In this document: piece by piece, positions 29,007 through 38,059 of the stretch
Position numbering within the stretch: the stretch's first letter is position 1
How the letters are laid out: every line of letters starts with the position of its first letter
NCBI GenBank assembly: GCA_902827205.1
Contig: LR792634.1
Span: forward strand, 186,001 to 250,000
From: Methanocaldococcus lauensis
GTDB taxonomy: Archaea > AGJL01 > Methanococci > Methanococcales > Methanocaldococcaceae
Length of the DNA stretch: 64,000 nt
Reading direction: 5' to 3'
The notes under the pieces: model-generated
Databases searched by the model: none
What the model was told of the DNA's origin: nothing
The model's input: only the letters and a program-made list of their open reading frames with translations
Program-made: the position numbers and the translations under genes

Positions 29007-29180
29007 CTACTTATAACTCTTTACAAATTTAAAGAACCTTACAAATCCTACTAAGACACCAACTAATAAACCTATAACCACATAAACCATATTGTTAGTA
29101 TCTTTCCCTATAATATAACCAACCATAATACCCATAACAATACAAAAAACAAATTCAAAGGCAATGTCTCTAAACTTCAT
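29007..29180 (-). CDS. AtpZ/AtpI-like small two-helix membrane protein
   Basis: A 57-residue frame. It encodes two hydrophobic helices with glycine zippers: FVFCIVMGIMVGYIIGK, a short turn, then MVYVVIGLLVGVLVGFVRFF, and a basic end KFVKSYK. This matches the AtpZ/AtpI pattern (helix, GYxxG/D turn, GxxxGxxxGF helix). AtpI-type proteins aid assembly of, or ion loading near, rotary ATPases. Its stop is 10 bases before the truB start on the same strand. The ribosome binding site is weak (GCTGATGACT), so translation may depend on an upstream signal. Confidence 0.6.
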   Translation of the reverse strand: MKFRDIAFEFVFCIVMGIMVGYIIGKDTNNMVYVVIGLLVGVLVGFVRFFKFVKSYK

Positions 29181-29247
29181 AGTCATCAGCTATATTTATT
29201 TTTATTTTGATTATTAATAATTAGCATTTTTTATTGGTGATGTAACT

Positions 29248-29769
29248 ATGAATAAGAATCTATTGATGAAAAAAATTGGGGAAAATATAGATAATTTAAT
29301 ACAAAACAATCCTCCAAAGAGAAGTTTAGGGGACTTAATTCCATTATCAATATTTCAAGCGGTTAGAATAGGTATTTTAACTACTGGCTGTGGTATTGAG
29401 GCAATTATATACAACATAGGTAAAGATATTGGAAAGAATGTAATATCAAATTATATTAATGGAAATAGTTTAAATGAAATATTAGAGGATTTTGCTGAAA
29501 TCTTAAAAAAGGCAAAGATTGGAAAATTAGAAATTGAAAAAATAAATGAAAAAGAAAATGAAATAATTTTAATATTGAAGGAGTGTGTTTCTTGCTACAA
29601 TGCCCCAAATGTTGGAACTACACTGTGTCATTTTGAGGCAGGATTAATTAGTGGAACCTTAGAGAAGTTATTAAAAAGAAAAGTTAAAGTTATTGAAACG
29701 AAGTGTTGTGGAAAGGGGGATGATTATTGTGAATTTTATGTAAAAATTGGAGAAAAAATTTATTGGTAA
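29248..29769 (+). CDS. V4R-domain protein
   Basis: A 173-residue protein whose C-terminal two-thirds is a V4R (4-vinyl reductase) domain: FQAVRIGILTTGCGIEAIIYNIGKDIG, a cysteine cluster CVSCYNAPNVGTTLCHFEAGLISG and TKCCGKGDDYCEFYV. V4R domains bind small hydrophobic or signalling ligands, often with a metal. It is translated directly before the Lrp regulator gene (the stop is followed at once by that gene's leader), which suggests it is the sensory partner of that regulator; inference. Confidence 0.85.
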   Translation: MNKNLLMKKIGENIDNLIQNNPPKRSLGDLIPLSIFQAVRIGILTTGCGIEAIIYNIGKDIGKNVISNYINGNSLNEILEDFAEILKKAKIGKLEIEKINEKENEIILILKECVSCYNAPNVGTTLCHFEAGLISGTLEKLLKRKVKVIETKCCGKGDDYCEFYVKIGEKIYW

Positions 29770-29787
29770 ATGCATAGTGGTGGAATA

Positions 29788-30237
29788 ATGAATCTTGACG
29801 AAATTGATTTAAAAATTTTAAAGATTTTGCAAGAAGATGGAAGAAAATCATATAGAGAAATAGGACGACAGTTAAAAATTAGTGAGGGAACAGTTAGAGC
29901 GAGAATAAAAAAGATGAAAGAAAAAGGAATAATAAATGGATTTTATGTATCTATAAATCCACATAAATTAGGAAAAGATATTATAGCAATTTTAGGACTT
30001 TATTTAAAACCTTGCGAAGTTAAAAAAACCCTTGAAATTTTAAAAGGTTATGATGAAATAGTTCAAATTTATCAAACTACTGGGGAATATGACGCTGTAT
30101 GTTTGGCTGTTCTTGAAGATATGGAAGAATTAGGAAATTTTTTAAGTGAAAAAATATACCCTCTTGTTAATGTAAATGGCTGTAAGGTTACTCTTGTTCT
30201 TAATATCATAAAAGAGGGTCACAAAATTCCAATATAA
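29788..30237 (+). CDS. Lrp/AsnC-family transcription regulator
   Basis: A 149-residue protein: N-terminal winged helix (MNLDEIDLKILKILQEDGRKSYREIGRQLKISEGTVRARI) and a C-terminal RAM/AsnC ligand domain (IYQTTGEYDAVCLAVLEDMEELGNFL). ATG at 29788 is preferred after GGTGGAATA; ATG at 29770 is the longer frame. It forms an operon with the V4R gene. The intergenic region toward cdhC carries two clear palindromes, so it may control cdhC; not demonstrated. Confidence 0.93.
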   Translation: MNLDEIDLKILKILQEDGRKSYREIGRQLKISEGTVRARIKKMKEKGIINGFYVSINPHKLGKDIIAILGLYLKPCEVKKTLEILKGYDEIVQIYQTTGEYDAVCLAVLEDMEELGNFLSEKIYPLVNVNGCKVTLVLNIIKEGHKIPI

Positions 30238-30413
30238 ATTATGTTTAAAATATTAAAAAAAGTAAAAAAATATTACTCAAAATTTAAAATAGAAAGTTTT
30301 AAAAACCCTTCTTTTTTAATACGCAATTCTATACATTTTATTGAAGAAGTTCCAGTTTTACAAATAATTTTTTACGAATTTTTACTTTTTTAATAAACAA
30401 TAATTAACAATCC

Positions 30414-30426
30414 TACGCATTGCGTA
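30414..30426 (+). promoter_or_regulatory. Operator-like palindrome TACGCATTGCGTA
   Basis: A perfect 13-base palindrome (TACGCA, central T, TGCGTA) that is GC-containing in very AT-rich DNA, lying between the Lrp-type gene and cdhC, about 30 bases upstream of the cdhC TATA region. A half-site TACGCA occurs at 30320-30325. Size and symmetry fit a dimeric winged-helix regulator such as the adjacent Lrp protein. Apart from the palindromes, 30238-30500 holds no convincing gene. Confidence 0.5.
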
Positions 30427-30463
30427 ATTTGCTATAATATATAGTTTGTAGTTTAAAATATAT

Positions 30464-30485
30464 TTATAATGATTAATCATTATAA
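30464..30485 (+). promoter_or_regulatory. Perfect 22-base palindrome at the cdhC start region
   Basis: TTATAATGATT followed by its exact reverse complement, placed between the TATA-like AAAATATATTT (about 30456-30466) and the cdhC ribosome binding site (30491-30495), where a repressor would block initiation. A copy with two differences is at 15556-15577. Confidence 0.55.
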
Positions 30486-30500
30486 ATTATGGTGAAATTA

Positions 30501-32720
30501 ATGGTTGTTGAAAATATAATTGAAGGTGCAAAAAAAGTATTGAATTTAACAAAAGAATCTTTAAAAAATGTGGAAAATAAGGAAGTTGGTTATAAAGGAA
30601 CTAATTATAATCTTCCTTTAATATATGGGCTCTTAGGAAAAAAAGTCAAAGATATTAACGAGTTGAGAGAGTTAATTAATTCTCTTGAAATTAAAGAAGA
30701 AAAGACATTGGAAAACGCTCTCGATGCTGGAGTAGTAACTTTAATATGTGCTGAAGCGTTAGAGGCATTAAAATATGCAACAGAAGAACAGCCTTATAAA
30801 GAACCTTATGTTGGATTTATACCAGATGAAACTTTAAGAAGTTTAGGAGTTCCACTCGTAGAGGGAACAATACCAGCAATTTTAGTTGTTATTGGAAAGG
30901 TTGGAGATAAAGAAAAATTAAAGAAATTAATTAATGATATTAGAAAGAGAAATATTTTAGCATTATTCGTTGGAGAAATAATTAAAGAAATGGACGAGGC
31001 GGGAATAGAATACGGATTTGATAAATTACTAATTCCTCTTGGAGAAACTATAACTTCAGCCGCTCATGCGGCAAATCTTGCTATAAGAGCCCCACTAATT
31101 TTTGGAGGTATTGAACCAGGAAAAACAGAGGAAATAATTGATTATATAAAGAATAGAGTTCCAGCAGTTGTTATCGCATTAGGAGATATTGATGACATAA
31201 CACTTTCTGCAGGGGCTGGATGTATAAAGGCAGGAATTCCTGTTATAACAAACAATCCAGTTCCAACTATTGAAGGAGCCTTAGAAAGTTCAGACATTGA
31301 TAATATTGTAGAAAATGCTTTAAAAATGAAAGGTATTGAAGTTAAGGTTACTGAATTTGATATTCCAGTATCTGTAGGACCGATGAATGAAGGGGAAAGA
31401 GTTAGAGGCCCAGATATGTATGTTGAGTTAGCAGGGCCTAAGAGTTATGGTTTTGAATTGGTTAAAGTTGTAGAAAATGCAGAAGATAAAGTAGATGTTA
31501 TAGGAAAAGATTTGGATGAGATGGAAGAGAAAGGAAGATATCCATTTGCAATAATTGTTAAAGTTAGTGGAAGTAATTTAGAAGAGGATTTAGAGGGGGT
31601 TTTAGAAAGGAGGGTTCATGAATTTATAAACTACATAGAGGGAGTTATGCACTTAAATCAAAGAGATCAAATTTGGATTAGAATAAATAAAAATTCATTT
31701 AATAAAGGGTTGAGATTAAAGCACATTGGAAATGTCATTCAAAGATTGTTTAAGGCAGAGTTTCCATTTATAGAAAAATGTGATGTAATATTAATAACTG
31801 ATGCCGAGAAAGTTAAGGAGGAGTTAGAAAAAGCCAGAGAAATTTATAAAAAAAGAGATGAGAAAACAAAATCTATAAGGGATGAGGATGTAGATGTATT
31901 TTATGGCTGTGTAATGTGTCAGAGTTTCGCTCCAACTCATGTTTGTATTATAACCCCTGATAGGCCTGCTTTATGTGGAGGAATTAATTATTTAGACGCA
32001 AGGGCAGCGGCGAAGATAGATCCTAACGGACCAATATTTGAAGTTCCTAAGGGAGAGTTAATAGATGAGAAATTGGGGATTTATTCAGGAGTTAATGAAG
32101 TTGTTAAGGAGAAATCACAAGGAGCTATTGAGGAAGTATCACTACATAGTGCCTTAGTCAATCCTTGCACATCCTGTGGTTGTTTTGAAGCTGTTGTATT
32201 CTACATTCCAGAAGTTGATGGATTTGGAGTAGTCCATAGGGGATTCAAAGGAGAAACCCCAGTGGGAATTCCATTCTCATCTCTTGCAGGGCAATGTAGT
32301 GGAGGTAAACAGGTTCCTGGATTTTTAGGGGTTTCTATTGCCTACATGATGTCTCCAAAGTTTTTGCAAGGAGATGGAGGGTGGGAGAGAATAGTGTGGT
32401 TACCAAAAGAGTTAAAGGAAAGAGTAAAAGATGCTATACCAAAAGATTTGTATGATAAAATAGCCACAGAAGAGGACATCTCTAATACTGATGAGTTGAT
32501 TAATTTCCTAAAAGAGAAAGGTCATCCAGTAATTAAAAAAGAAGAGACTGAAGAAATTGAAAAAACTAAAGAAGAGATAGAAAAAGTAAAAAAAGTTAAG
32601 GAAGAAAAAGAGGGTATAGATATTAGAGAGGCTATATTAGACATTGCAAAAGAAAGAGGTATTCAAATAATTATGAAGAATGTAAAGATTATTATAAATC
32701 TAAATGTTAAAAAACCATAG
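30501..32720 (+). CDS. cdhC: Acetyl-CoA decarbonylase/synthase beta subunit, full-length ACS type
   Basis: Makes acetyl-CoA from CO, a corrinoid methyl group and CoA at the Ni-Ni-Fe4S4 A-cluster. The A-cluster ligands are visible in YGCVMCQSFAPTHVC and NPCTSCGCFEAVVFY. The 739-residue protein also keeps the N-terminal domain (about 1-290: ETLRSLGVPLVEGTIPAILVVIGK, PLGETITSAAHAANLAIRAPLIFGGI) seen in bacterial AcsB but lacking in the roughly 470-residue CdhC of Methanosarcina. The C-terminus has a Lys/Glu-rich linker and a short extra segment. GGTGAAATTA precedes ATG 30501; ATG 30489 is inside that site. No other cdh gene adjoins it. Confidence 0.95.
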   Translation: MVVENIIEGAKKVLNLTKESLKNVENKEVGYKGTNYNLPLIYGLLGKKVKDINELRELINSLEIKEEKTLENALDAGVVTLICAEALEALKYATEEQPYKEPYVGFIPDETLRSLGVPLVEGTIPAILVVIGKVGDKEKLKKLINDIRKRNILALFVGEIIKEMDEAGIEYGFDKLLIPLGETITSAAHAANLAIRAPLIFGGIEPGKTEEIIDYIKNRVPAVVIALGDIDDITLSAGAGCIKAGIPVITNNPVPTIEGALESSDIDNIVENALKMKGIEVKVTEFDIPVSVGPMNEGERVRGPDMYVELAGPKSYGFELVKVVENAEDKVDVIGKDLDEMEEKGRYPFAIIVKVSGSNLEEDLEGVLERRVHEFINYIEGVMHLNQRDQIWIRINKNSFNKGLRLKHIGNVIQRLFKAEFPFIEKCDVILITDAEKVKEELEKAREIYKKRDEKTKSIRDEDVDVFYGCVMCQSFAPTHVCIITPDRPALCGGINYLDARAAAKIDPNGPIFEVPKGELIDEKLGIYSGVNEVVKEKSQGAIEEVSLHSALVNPCTSCGCFEAVVFYIPEVDGFGVVHRGFKGETPVGIPFSSLAGQCSGGKQVPGFLGVSIAYMMSPKFLQGDGGWERIVWLPKELKERVKDAIPKDLYDKIATEEDISNTDELINFLKEKGHPVIKKEETEEIEKTKEEIEKVKKVKEEKEGIDIREAILDIAKERGIQIIMKNVKIIINLNVKKP

Positions 32721-33078
32721 AGAGCACAGATCCATTTTTAAGATATTATTAGTTGCATACACTATTATTTAACAGTTTCGAAAGGCATATTTTTCTATAT
32801 ATTTATATGTCCTCACACAAATTTTCATTCTTCAAAAATAATATTCTTCTTAATTTCACATCTCAAGGAACCACTAATTAGACACTTTTTAGAGCCATTT
32901 ATAACTAATTTTTAATTCTTCTTTATTTAGTTATAATTAGATTAAATATTTAAAATATTACTTTCAAATGATTTTTCGACAGCTTCATCTACTTTTATTT
33001 TAGATTATTTTATCAATTATAAAAATTATTTTTATATTTATTTAAATTCTACTAATAAAAAATTAAGAATTAAACTAA
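32721..33078. other. Gene-free AT-rich gap
   Basis: About 360 bases between the convergent ends of cdhC and the radical SAM gene. Both strands are full of stops. I see oligo-T tracts suitable for termination but no repeat, RNA or promoter that I can support. Confidence 0.6.
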
Positions 33079-34479
33079 TTAATAAACTCTTTTAGTTAGT
33101 ATGCATCCGGGATCTTCTCTTAAATAGTCTTTAAAGTATGCGTAAGCTCTTGCTCTACAACCTCCACATACATATTTATATTCACATTTACCACAGATAT
33201 CTAATTTTTCTCTATCTCTTAAATCGTTTAAAACCTTATTATTTCTCCAAAATTCTAAAAAATCTTCTTCATCATTAAATTCTTTAAAGTTTCCTAATTT
33301 TAATGGGAAAAACACACATGGCTGAATATCTCCGTTGGCCTTTAAACTTAAATAAAATCTACCGCATCCACAGCCACCAATAAAGTTTGCTAAACTCTTT
33401 AATCTGTCATCTCCATCTAAATCAACATTTGCAAAGTGTGTAGCAAGATAATATTTGTTATTCTCTAATGCAGTTCTTGAATAATATGGAGCAGTGGATA
33501 AAAAGGCAGTTTTACATTTTTTATTAGTTTCATTCATTAACTTATCCCATAATAGATTAAGTAATTCTTCCCTTTCTTCGGCAGATAAATCTATATCAAA
33601 ATCCCCCACACCTACAGGAATGTAGTTATATAGTATAAAGTAATTTACTCCTAACTCTTCAGATAAATCAATAACATTTGGAACATCCTTATAGTTTAAT
33701 TTAGTAGCAGTCATTGATATTCCACAGCAGATTCCTTCCTCTATAACATTTTTTATTCCCTCAATAGTTTTGTCATAAATGCCTTTAATTCCTCTAAATT
33801 TTTCATGGGTTTCTTTAGTACCATCTAAACTAATTTGGACAAAATCAACATTATGCTCTTTTAATTTTTTCACATTTTCTTTATTTAATAGTGTTCCATT
33901 TGTAGCTATAGAAATCTGCATTTCATAACTTTTAGCTATATCTATTAATTCAAATAAATCTTTTCTCATTAATGGTTCCCCCCCAGAAAATGCAATAGCT
34001 ACTATTCCAGCATTACCAAAAATATCAACAACTTTCTTAGCCTCTTCACTATTTAACTCATCTTTTAGTGGCTTTCCAGCATTTGCATAGCAATGCTTAC
34101 ATTTAAGATTACATCTATATGTTACATCCCAAACTACTAAAAATGGAGCTCCTGAAACAAATGGCTTTTTTACTCCAAAATATGCTAATCCTCTTATCAC
34201 ACTTATTAATCCTTTTTTAAAATAAGGATCTTTTAAATAATTTTTGAATTCTTCGATATATTTTTCTCCAGCAAATGTCTTTAAACCTTTATCTACTAAC
34301 CTTTTAAAAACCTTATACTTAATTGAACAAATATCCTCTCCATTAATGTATGCATTTATATAATTTTCAATGATTAATTTGCCATTAGAATCTTTTTTAA
34401 ATAAATCTAAGATTTGACTTTTTACCAGAGGATTTAAAATAAATTTTGAAAAAATTAAAGCCATATTTTCAGGATCCAT
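33079..34479 (-). CDS. Radical SAM/SPASM-domain enzyme
   Basis: A 466-residue protein with the radical SAM cluster motif CNLKCKHC (Cys about 123, 127, 130), SAM-binding FSGGEPLMR, and a C-terminal SPASM/twitch cluster: [21 protein letters not shown] then [19 protein letters not shown]. It is preceded by about 110 residues of helical N-terminal domain. The general architecture is that of NirJ/AlbA/MoaA-like enzymes that modify peptides or tetrapyrroles; the substrate is unknown. The start is ATG 34479 after GGTGGAAAT rather than 34497. Confidence 0.9.
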   Translation of the reverse strand: MDPENMALIFSKFILNPLVKSQILDLFKKDSNGKLIIENYINAYINGEDICSIKYKVFKRLVDKGLKTFAGEKYIEEFKNYLKDPYFKKGLISVIRGLAYFGVKKPFVSGAPFLVVWDVTYRCNLKCKHCYANAGKPLKDELNSEEAKKVVDIFGNAGIVAIAFSGGEPLMRKDLFELIDIAKSYEMQISIATNGTLLNKENVKKLKEHNVDFVQISLDGTKETHEKFRGIKGIYDKTIEGIKNVIEEGICCGISMTATKLNYKDVPNVIDLSEELGVNYFILYNYIPVGVGDFDIDLSAEEREELLNLLWDKLMNETNKKCKTAFLSTAPYYSRTALENNKYYLATHFANVDLDGDDRLKSLANFIGGCGCGRFYLSLKANGDIQPCVFFPLKLGNFKEFNDEEDFLEFWRNNKVLNDLRDREKLDICGKCEYKYVCGGCRARAYAYFKDYLREDPGCILTKRVY

Positions 34480-34574
34480 ATTTCCACCACTTAGCAATAA
34501 ACCATCAATCTAATTACAACTTTTATAATTACTAATATTTATTACTTTCTATTCACCAATCAAACTTTTTTATT

Positions 34575-35294
34575 TTAAATTCCTAAGAATAATCTTTCTC
34601 CTAAAAATTCTGGTAATCCACTTTTAACAATTTTTTCATATGCTTTCTTAATATCATATTCAACTCTTACAATTTCTATTTTAAAATTCTTTGTATCAAA
34701 TATGCAATAACTCGCCTTATTTATTCTATCTCTTGGCTGTCCTACGCTACCTGGGTTTATTAAATACTTTTTATCATCCTCTAAATATACCACTCCCCTA
34801 TGTAGTAAAATATTTTCAGTTTCAGAATTAACAAAAGGAATATGAGAATGACCAACAAAAATTAAATCTCCACAGTCAAATACATCATCAACATAATCTG
34901 GAAAAAGATATTCCCAAAGTTCTGGATACTTAGGATTAGCGTGAGAAAAAACAACTTTTTTATTTTTTATTTTATCCTCAATAACTAATGGGAGAGAATC
35001 CAAAAATGAAAGATTTTCCTCAGTTATAATATTTTTAGTCCATAATATTGCTATAACTCCATAAGTATTTAAAGCATCTAAACTTTCTTTACCTAAAACA
35101 TAATAGTCATGATTTCCAGCCACGCATTTACATTTAAGCTTTCTTATAATTTCAATGCACTCATTTGGATTAGCTCCATAACCTACAATGTCTCCTAAAC
35201 ATACAATTTTTTTAATTTTTCTATTTTTTATATCATCTAAAACAGCAGTTAATGCCTCTAAGTTTGAATGTATGTCACTAATTATTGCTATCAT
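34575..35294 (-). CDS. Calcineurin-like metallophosphoesterase (YfcE/DR1281-type)
   Basis: A 239-residue two-metal phosphoesterase: DIHSNLEAL, GDIVGYG, GNHDYY, FSHANP and GHSHIPF are the five metal/catalytic motifs. The C-terminus has NPGSVGQPRD, the lid element of the YfcE-like group. It probably hydrolyses cyclic or simple phosphodiesters. ATG follows GTGATTCCTA. Monocistronic or coupled to the downstream radical SAM gene 96 bases away. Confidence 0.9.
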   Translation of the reverse strand: MIAIISDIHSNLEALTAVLDDIKNRKIKKIVCLGDIVGYGANPNECIEIIRKLKCKCVAGNHDYYVLGKESLDALNTYGVIAILWTKNIITEENLSFLDSLPLVIEDKIKNKKVVFSHANPKYPELWEYLFPDYVDDVFDCGDLIFVGHSHIPFVNSETENILLHRGVVYLEDDKKYLINPGSVGQPRDRINKASYCIFDTKNFKIEIVRVEYDIKKAYEKIVKSGLPEFLGERLFLGI

Positions 35295-35450
35295 TAGGAA
35301 TCACTTTTAAATTTGTTATTATTAAAGTTATTTTTAATATTAATATTAGTAATGTTTAAATAGGTTATAATCATTTACTATTACATAAATTAAATAAATA
35401 GTATTATTATATTACAAAATTTCAAAATAGTGTTAAAAAGTGTGATAATT

Positions 35451-36539
35451 ATGCAATATATTTATCCATTTACAGCAATTGTAGGACAGGAAAAGATGAA
35501 AAAAGCTTTAATTTTGAATGCGATAAATCCAAAAATTGGAGGAGTGTTGATTAGAGGAGAAAAAGGGACTGCAAAATCAACTGCCGTTAGAGCATTGGCT
35601 GATTTACTTCCAGAGATTGACGTTGTTGAAGGTTGTCCCTTTAACTGTGACCCTAATGGAGAACTATGTGACATTTGCAAAGAAAAGAAGAAAAAAGGAG
35701 AATTAAAAATAACAAAAAAGAAAATGAAAGTTGTAAATTTACCAATAGGGGCAACAGAAGATAGAGTTATTGGAACTCTTGATATTGAAAAGGCAATAAG
35801 AGAAGGTATTAAAGCATTAGAGCCAGGAATTTTAGCAGAGGCAAATAGAAATATTCTATATATTGATGAGGTTAATTTACTCGATGATCATATAATAGAT
35901 GTTTTATTAGACGCGGCGGCAATGGGTTGGAACATAATTGAAAGAGAAGGAGTTAAAATAAAGCATCCTTCGAGTTTTATACTCGTTGGAACTATGAATC
36001 CCGAAGAGGGTGAGTTAAGACCGCAAATATTAGATAGATTTGGACTAATGGTTGATGTTGAAGGATTAAACAATGTTAAAGATAGGGTAGAGGTTATAAA
36101 GAGAGTGGAAGAATTTAATAACAATCCTGAAGAGTTTTATAAAAAATTTGAAGAAGAGCAAAAAAAAGTTAGGGAAAGAATAATCAAAGCCAGAGAGATT
36201 TTAAAGGATGTTGAAATTAGTGATGAACTTTTGGAATTTATATCTAAGGTTTGTATTGAGTTGGGGATTCAAACTAACAGGGCAGATATTACAGTAGTTA
36301 GAACTGCTAAGGCAATAGCGGCATACAATGGTAGGACAAAAGTTAATTTAGATGATGTTAAGGAGGCTATGGAGTTAGCATTGCCACATAGAATGAGAAG
36401 AAAACCATTTGAGCCACCACAATTAAATAAAGAAAAATTAGAACAGATGATTAACGAATTTAAAGAACAACTAAATAATAATGAAAATAAAAATAATGAA
36501 AAAAATAATGAAGATGACTTAAAAAAAAACATGATGTAA
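35451..36539 (+). CDS. chlI: Chelatase AAA+ small subunit (ChlI), zero-frame product of chlD/chlI gene
   Basis: A 362-residue AAA+ ATPase of the Mg/Co-chelatase ChlI/BchI family: Walker A GEKGTAKS (about 36-43), a BchI-type cysteine insert [40 protein letters not shown], sensor [14 protein letters not shown]. It then enters an Asn/Glu/Lys linker and stops (TAA 36537-36539) just after an A9 run. The next frame continues without interruption into the VWA (ChlD) domain, so this is either the separate small subunit or the product when no frameshift occurs. Expected partner is CobN for cobalt insertion; not in this window. ATG follows GTGATAATT. Confidence 0.9.
   Translation: MQYIYPFTAIVGQEKMKKALILNAINPKIGGVLIRGEKGTAKSTAVRALADLLPEIDVVEGCPFNCDPNGELCDICKEKKKKGELKITKKKMKVVNLPIGATEDRVIGTLDIEKAIREGIKALEPGILAEANRNILYIDEVNLLDDHIIDVLLDAAAMGWNIIEREGVKIKHPSSFILVGTMNPEEGELRPQILDRFGLMVDVEGLNNVKDRVEVIKRVEEFNNNPEEFYKKFEEEQKKVRERIIKAREILKDVEISDELLEFISKVCIELGIQTNRADITVVRTAKAIAAYNGRTKVNLDDVKEAMELALPHRMRRKPFEPPQLNKEKLEQMINEFKEQLNNNENKNNEKNNEDDLKKNMM
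36524..36530 (+). promoter_or_regulatory. Slippery heptamer A AAA AAC for -1 frameshifting
   Basis: In the ChlI frame the codons are TTA AAA AAA AAC ATG ATG TAA. A AAA AAC fits X XXY YYZ exactly. Slippage by -1 gives CAT GAT GTA AAT..., which stays open to the VWA stop. A 6-pair hairpin TTCTGA/TCAGAA (36556-36571) lies 25 bases downstream. Transcript slippage on the A9 run, or a fixed frameshift mutation, would look the same. Confidence 0.7.
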
Positions 36540-37459
36540 ATGATGATATAGAAGATTCTGAAGGTTCAGAAAGTAATAATGAAAATAACAATGATAATGG
36601 AGAATTTGAAGAAACTTTTAACATAGATTACAACACTAAAATTAATCCAAATATAATAAGATTTAAAGTTAGAGATAACATTTACAGATATGGCTCTGGA
36701 AGACATATAAAAAGTTACAGTAAGAGAGGAAGATATATTAAATTTAAATATCCAAAAGGAAAAGTTACTGATATTGCATTTGATGCTACATTTAGGAAGG
36801 CATCTATAAAACAGAAAGAGAGAAGAAAAAAATCCAATAAAAAACTGGCAATATATTTAGAGAAAGAGGATTTAATGGAAAAAGTTAGAGAAAAAAAGAT
36901 TTCATCATATATATTATTTGTTGTTGATGCCAGTGGTTCTATGGGAGCAATGAGAAGAATGGAGGCGGCAAAAGGGGCTATAGTTTCTTTACTCTTAGAT
37001 GCCTATCAAAAGAGAAATAAAATAGGAATGATTGCATTTAGAAAGGATAAAGCTGAGTTAATTTTACCATTTACGTCTTCTGTGGAACTTGGAGAGAAAC
37101 TATTAAAGGATCTCCCTACTGGTGGAAAAACACCATTAGCTGATGCATTTGTTAAGAGTTATGAAGTTTTTGATAGAGAACTAAGAAAAAATCCAAATAT
37201 TATTCCAATTATGATAGTAATAAGTGACTTTAAGCCAAATGTCGCTATAACTAAAGATTACATTAAAGAAGTTTTTGATGCTTGTGAAAAAATTGCTGAA
37301 AGAGAAATTAATGTTGTATTAATAGATACTGAACCACAGTCATTTATAAAAATTGGTATTGGTAAAGAACTTGCAGATAGATTTGGCTTTAAATATTACA
37401 AAATAGATGATTTGAGTAAAGATGCAATAGTAAATATATGTAAAGATCTTTTAAATTAA
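36530..37459 (+). CDS. chlD: Chelatase medium subunit region (ChlD linker and VWA domain), -1 frame
   Basis: Open from the A9 run without any start codon until ATG 36875. It encodes a continuing acidic Asn/Glu/Asp linker ([20 protein letters not shown]), a basic segment ([25 protein letters not shown]) and the ChlD/BchD-type VWA domain with MIDAS motif VVDASGSMG, then [11 protein letters not shown] and ISDFKPN. Joined to ChlI through the frameshift it gives a 669-residue ChlID, the normal size of methanogen chelatase medium subunits. An independent gene starting at 36875 would lack half the linker and has no ribosome binding site. Confidence 0.85.
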   Translation, partial: HDVNDDIEDSEGSESNNENNNDNGEFEETFNIDYNTKINPNIIRFKVRDNIYRYGSGRHIKSYSKRGRYIKFKYPKGKVTDIAFDATFRKASIKQKERRKKSNKKLAIYLEKEDLMEKVREKKISSYILFVVDASGSMGAMRRMEAAKGAIVSLLLDAYQKRNKIGMIAFRKDKAELILPFTSSVELGEKLLKDLPTGGKTPLADAFVKSYEVFDRELRKNPNIIPIMIVISDFKPNVAITKDYIKEVFDACEKIAEREINVVLIDTEPQSFIKIGIGKELADRFGFKYYKIDDLSKDAIVNICKDLLN

Positions 37460-37462
37460 AAA

Positions 37463-38059
37463 TTAACCTTTATAAATTCCATTTATAACCATAAGTTCCT
37501 CAAAAGGTACTTTTAAAGTATCTACTTTTTTAACATAAAAACCAAGAGATTTTAATTTATCAACTGTTTCTTTTTCACCAGTTAATGAACTTTGAAGTAT
37601 TTGGACAACACCATTTTTCTTTATGTAGTTTGGCAATTCATCAATAAATCTATCTAAAATTTCTCTTCCACTTTTTCCTCCATCAAATGCATAATTTAAA
37701 TAACTGTCTATCTTATCATCTTCGGATGTTGGTAAATATGGAGGATTAAAAAGTATTACATCAAACTTTCCTTTGACATTTTCAAACAAATCACTTTTAA
37801 AAACTATAATATCAACATTATTTAGTTTAGCATTTTCTTTCGCTATTTCTATGGCGTAAGGATTTATATCAACGCCAACAACCTTTTTAGCCCCTCTTTT
37901 TGCACAGGCTATAGATATCAATCCAGTGCCTACTCCAATCTCTAAAACTTCTTTATTTTTAACATCTACAAGATTTTTTAATAATAATATAGAATCTTCA
38001 GATGGTTCATAAACTTCTGGATGTAATTTTATTTTAATTCCTTCTATATTTACGATCAT
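37463..38059 (-). CDS. HemK/PrmC-type methyltransferase (Mtq2-like)
   Basis: A 198-residue SAM methyltransferase: PSEDSILLLKNL, SAM loop VLEIGVGTGLISIACA, and NPPYLP, the Gln/Asn-modifying signature. Archaeal members resemble eukaryotic Mtq2, which methylates the GGQ Gln of release factor eRF1; that target is inferred. The start codon lies within the end of the HAD gene (26-base overlap, GGAGAAG upstream), so translation is coupled. It converges on chlD with a 3-base gap. Confidence 0.87.
   Translation of the reverse strand: MIVNIEGIKIKLHPEVYEPSEDSILLLKNLVDVKNKEVLEIGVGTGLISIACAKRGAKKVVGVDINPYAIEIAKENAKLNNVDIIVFKSDLFENVKGKFDVILFNPPYLPTSEDDKIDSYLNYAFDGGKSGREILDRFIDELPNYIKKNGVVQILQSSLTGEKETVDKLKSLGFYVKKVDTLKVPFEELMVINGIYKG

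Noticed and set aside
30241-30393. 50-codon frame (MFKILKKVKKYY...) after the Lrp gene
   Set aside because: It begins 4 bases after the stop but has no ribosome binding site and a low-complexity Lys/Phe/Ile composition expected from AT-rich DNA. Kept as a possibility only if conserved in relatives.
36875-37459. Separate VWA-domain gene starting at ATG 36875
   Set aside because: No ribosome binding site, and the same frame is open for 345 bases upstream to the A9 run, with ChlD-like linker; it is better explained as the C-terminal half of ChlID.
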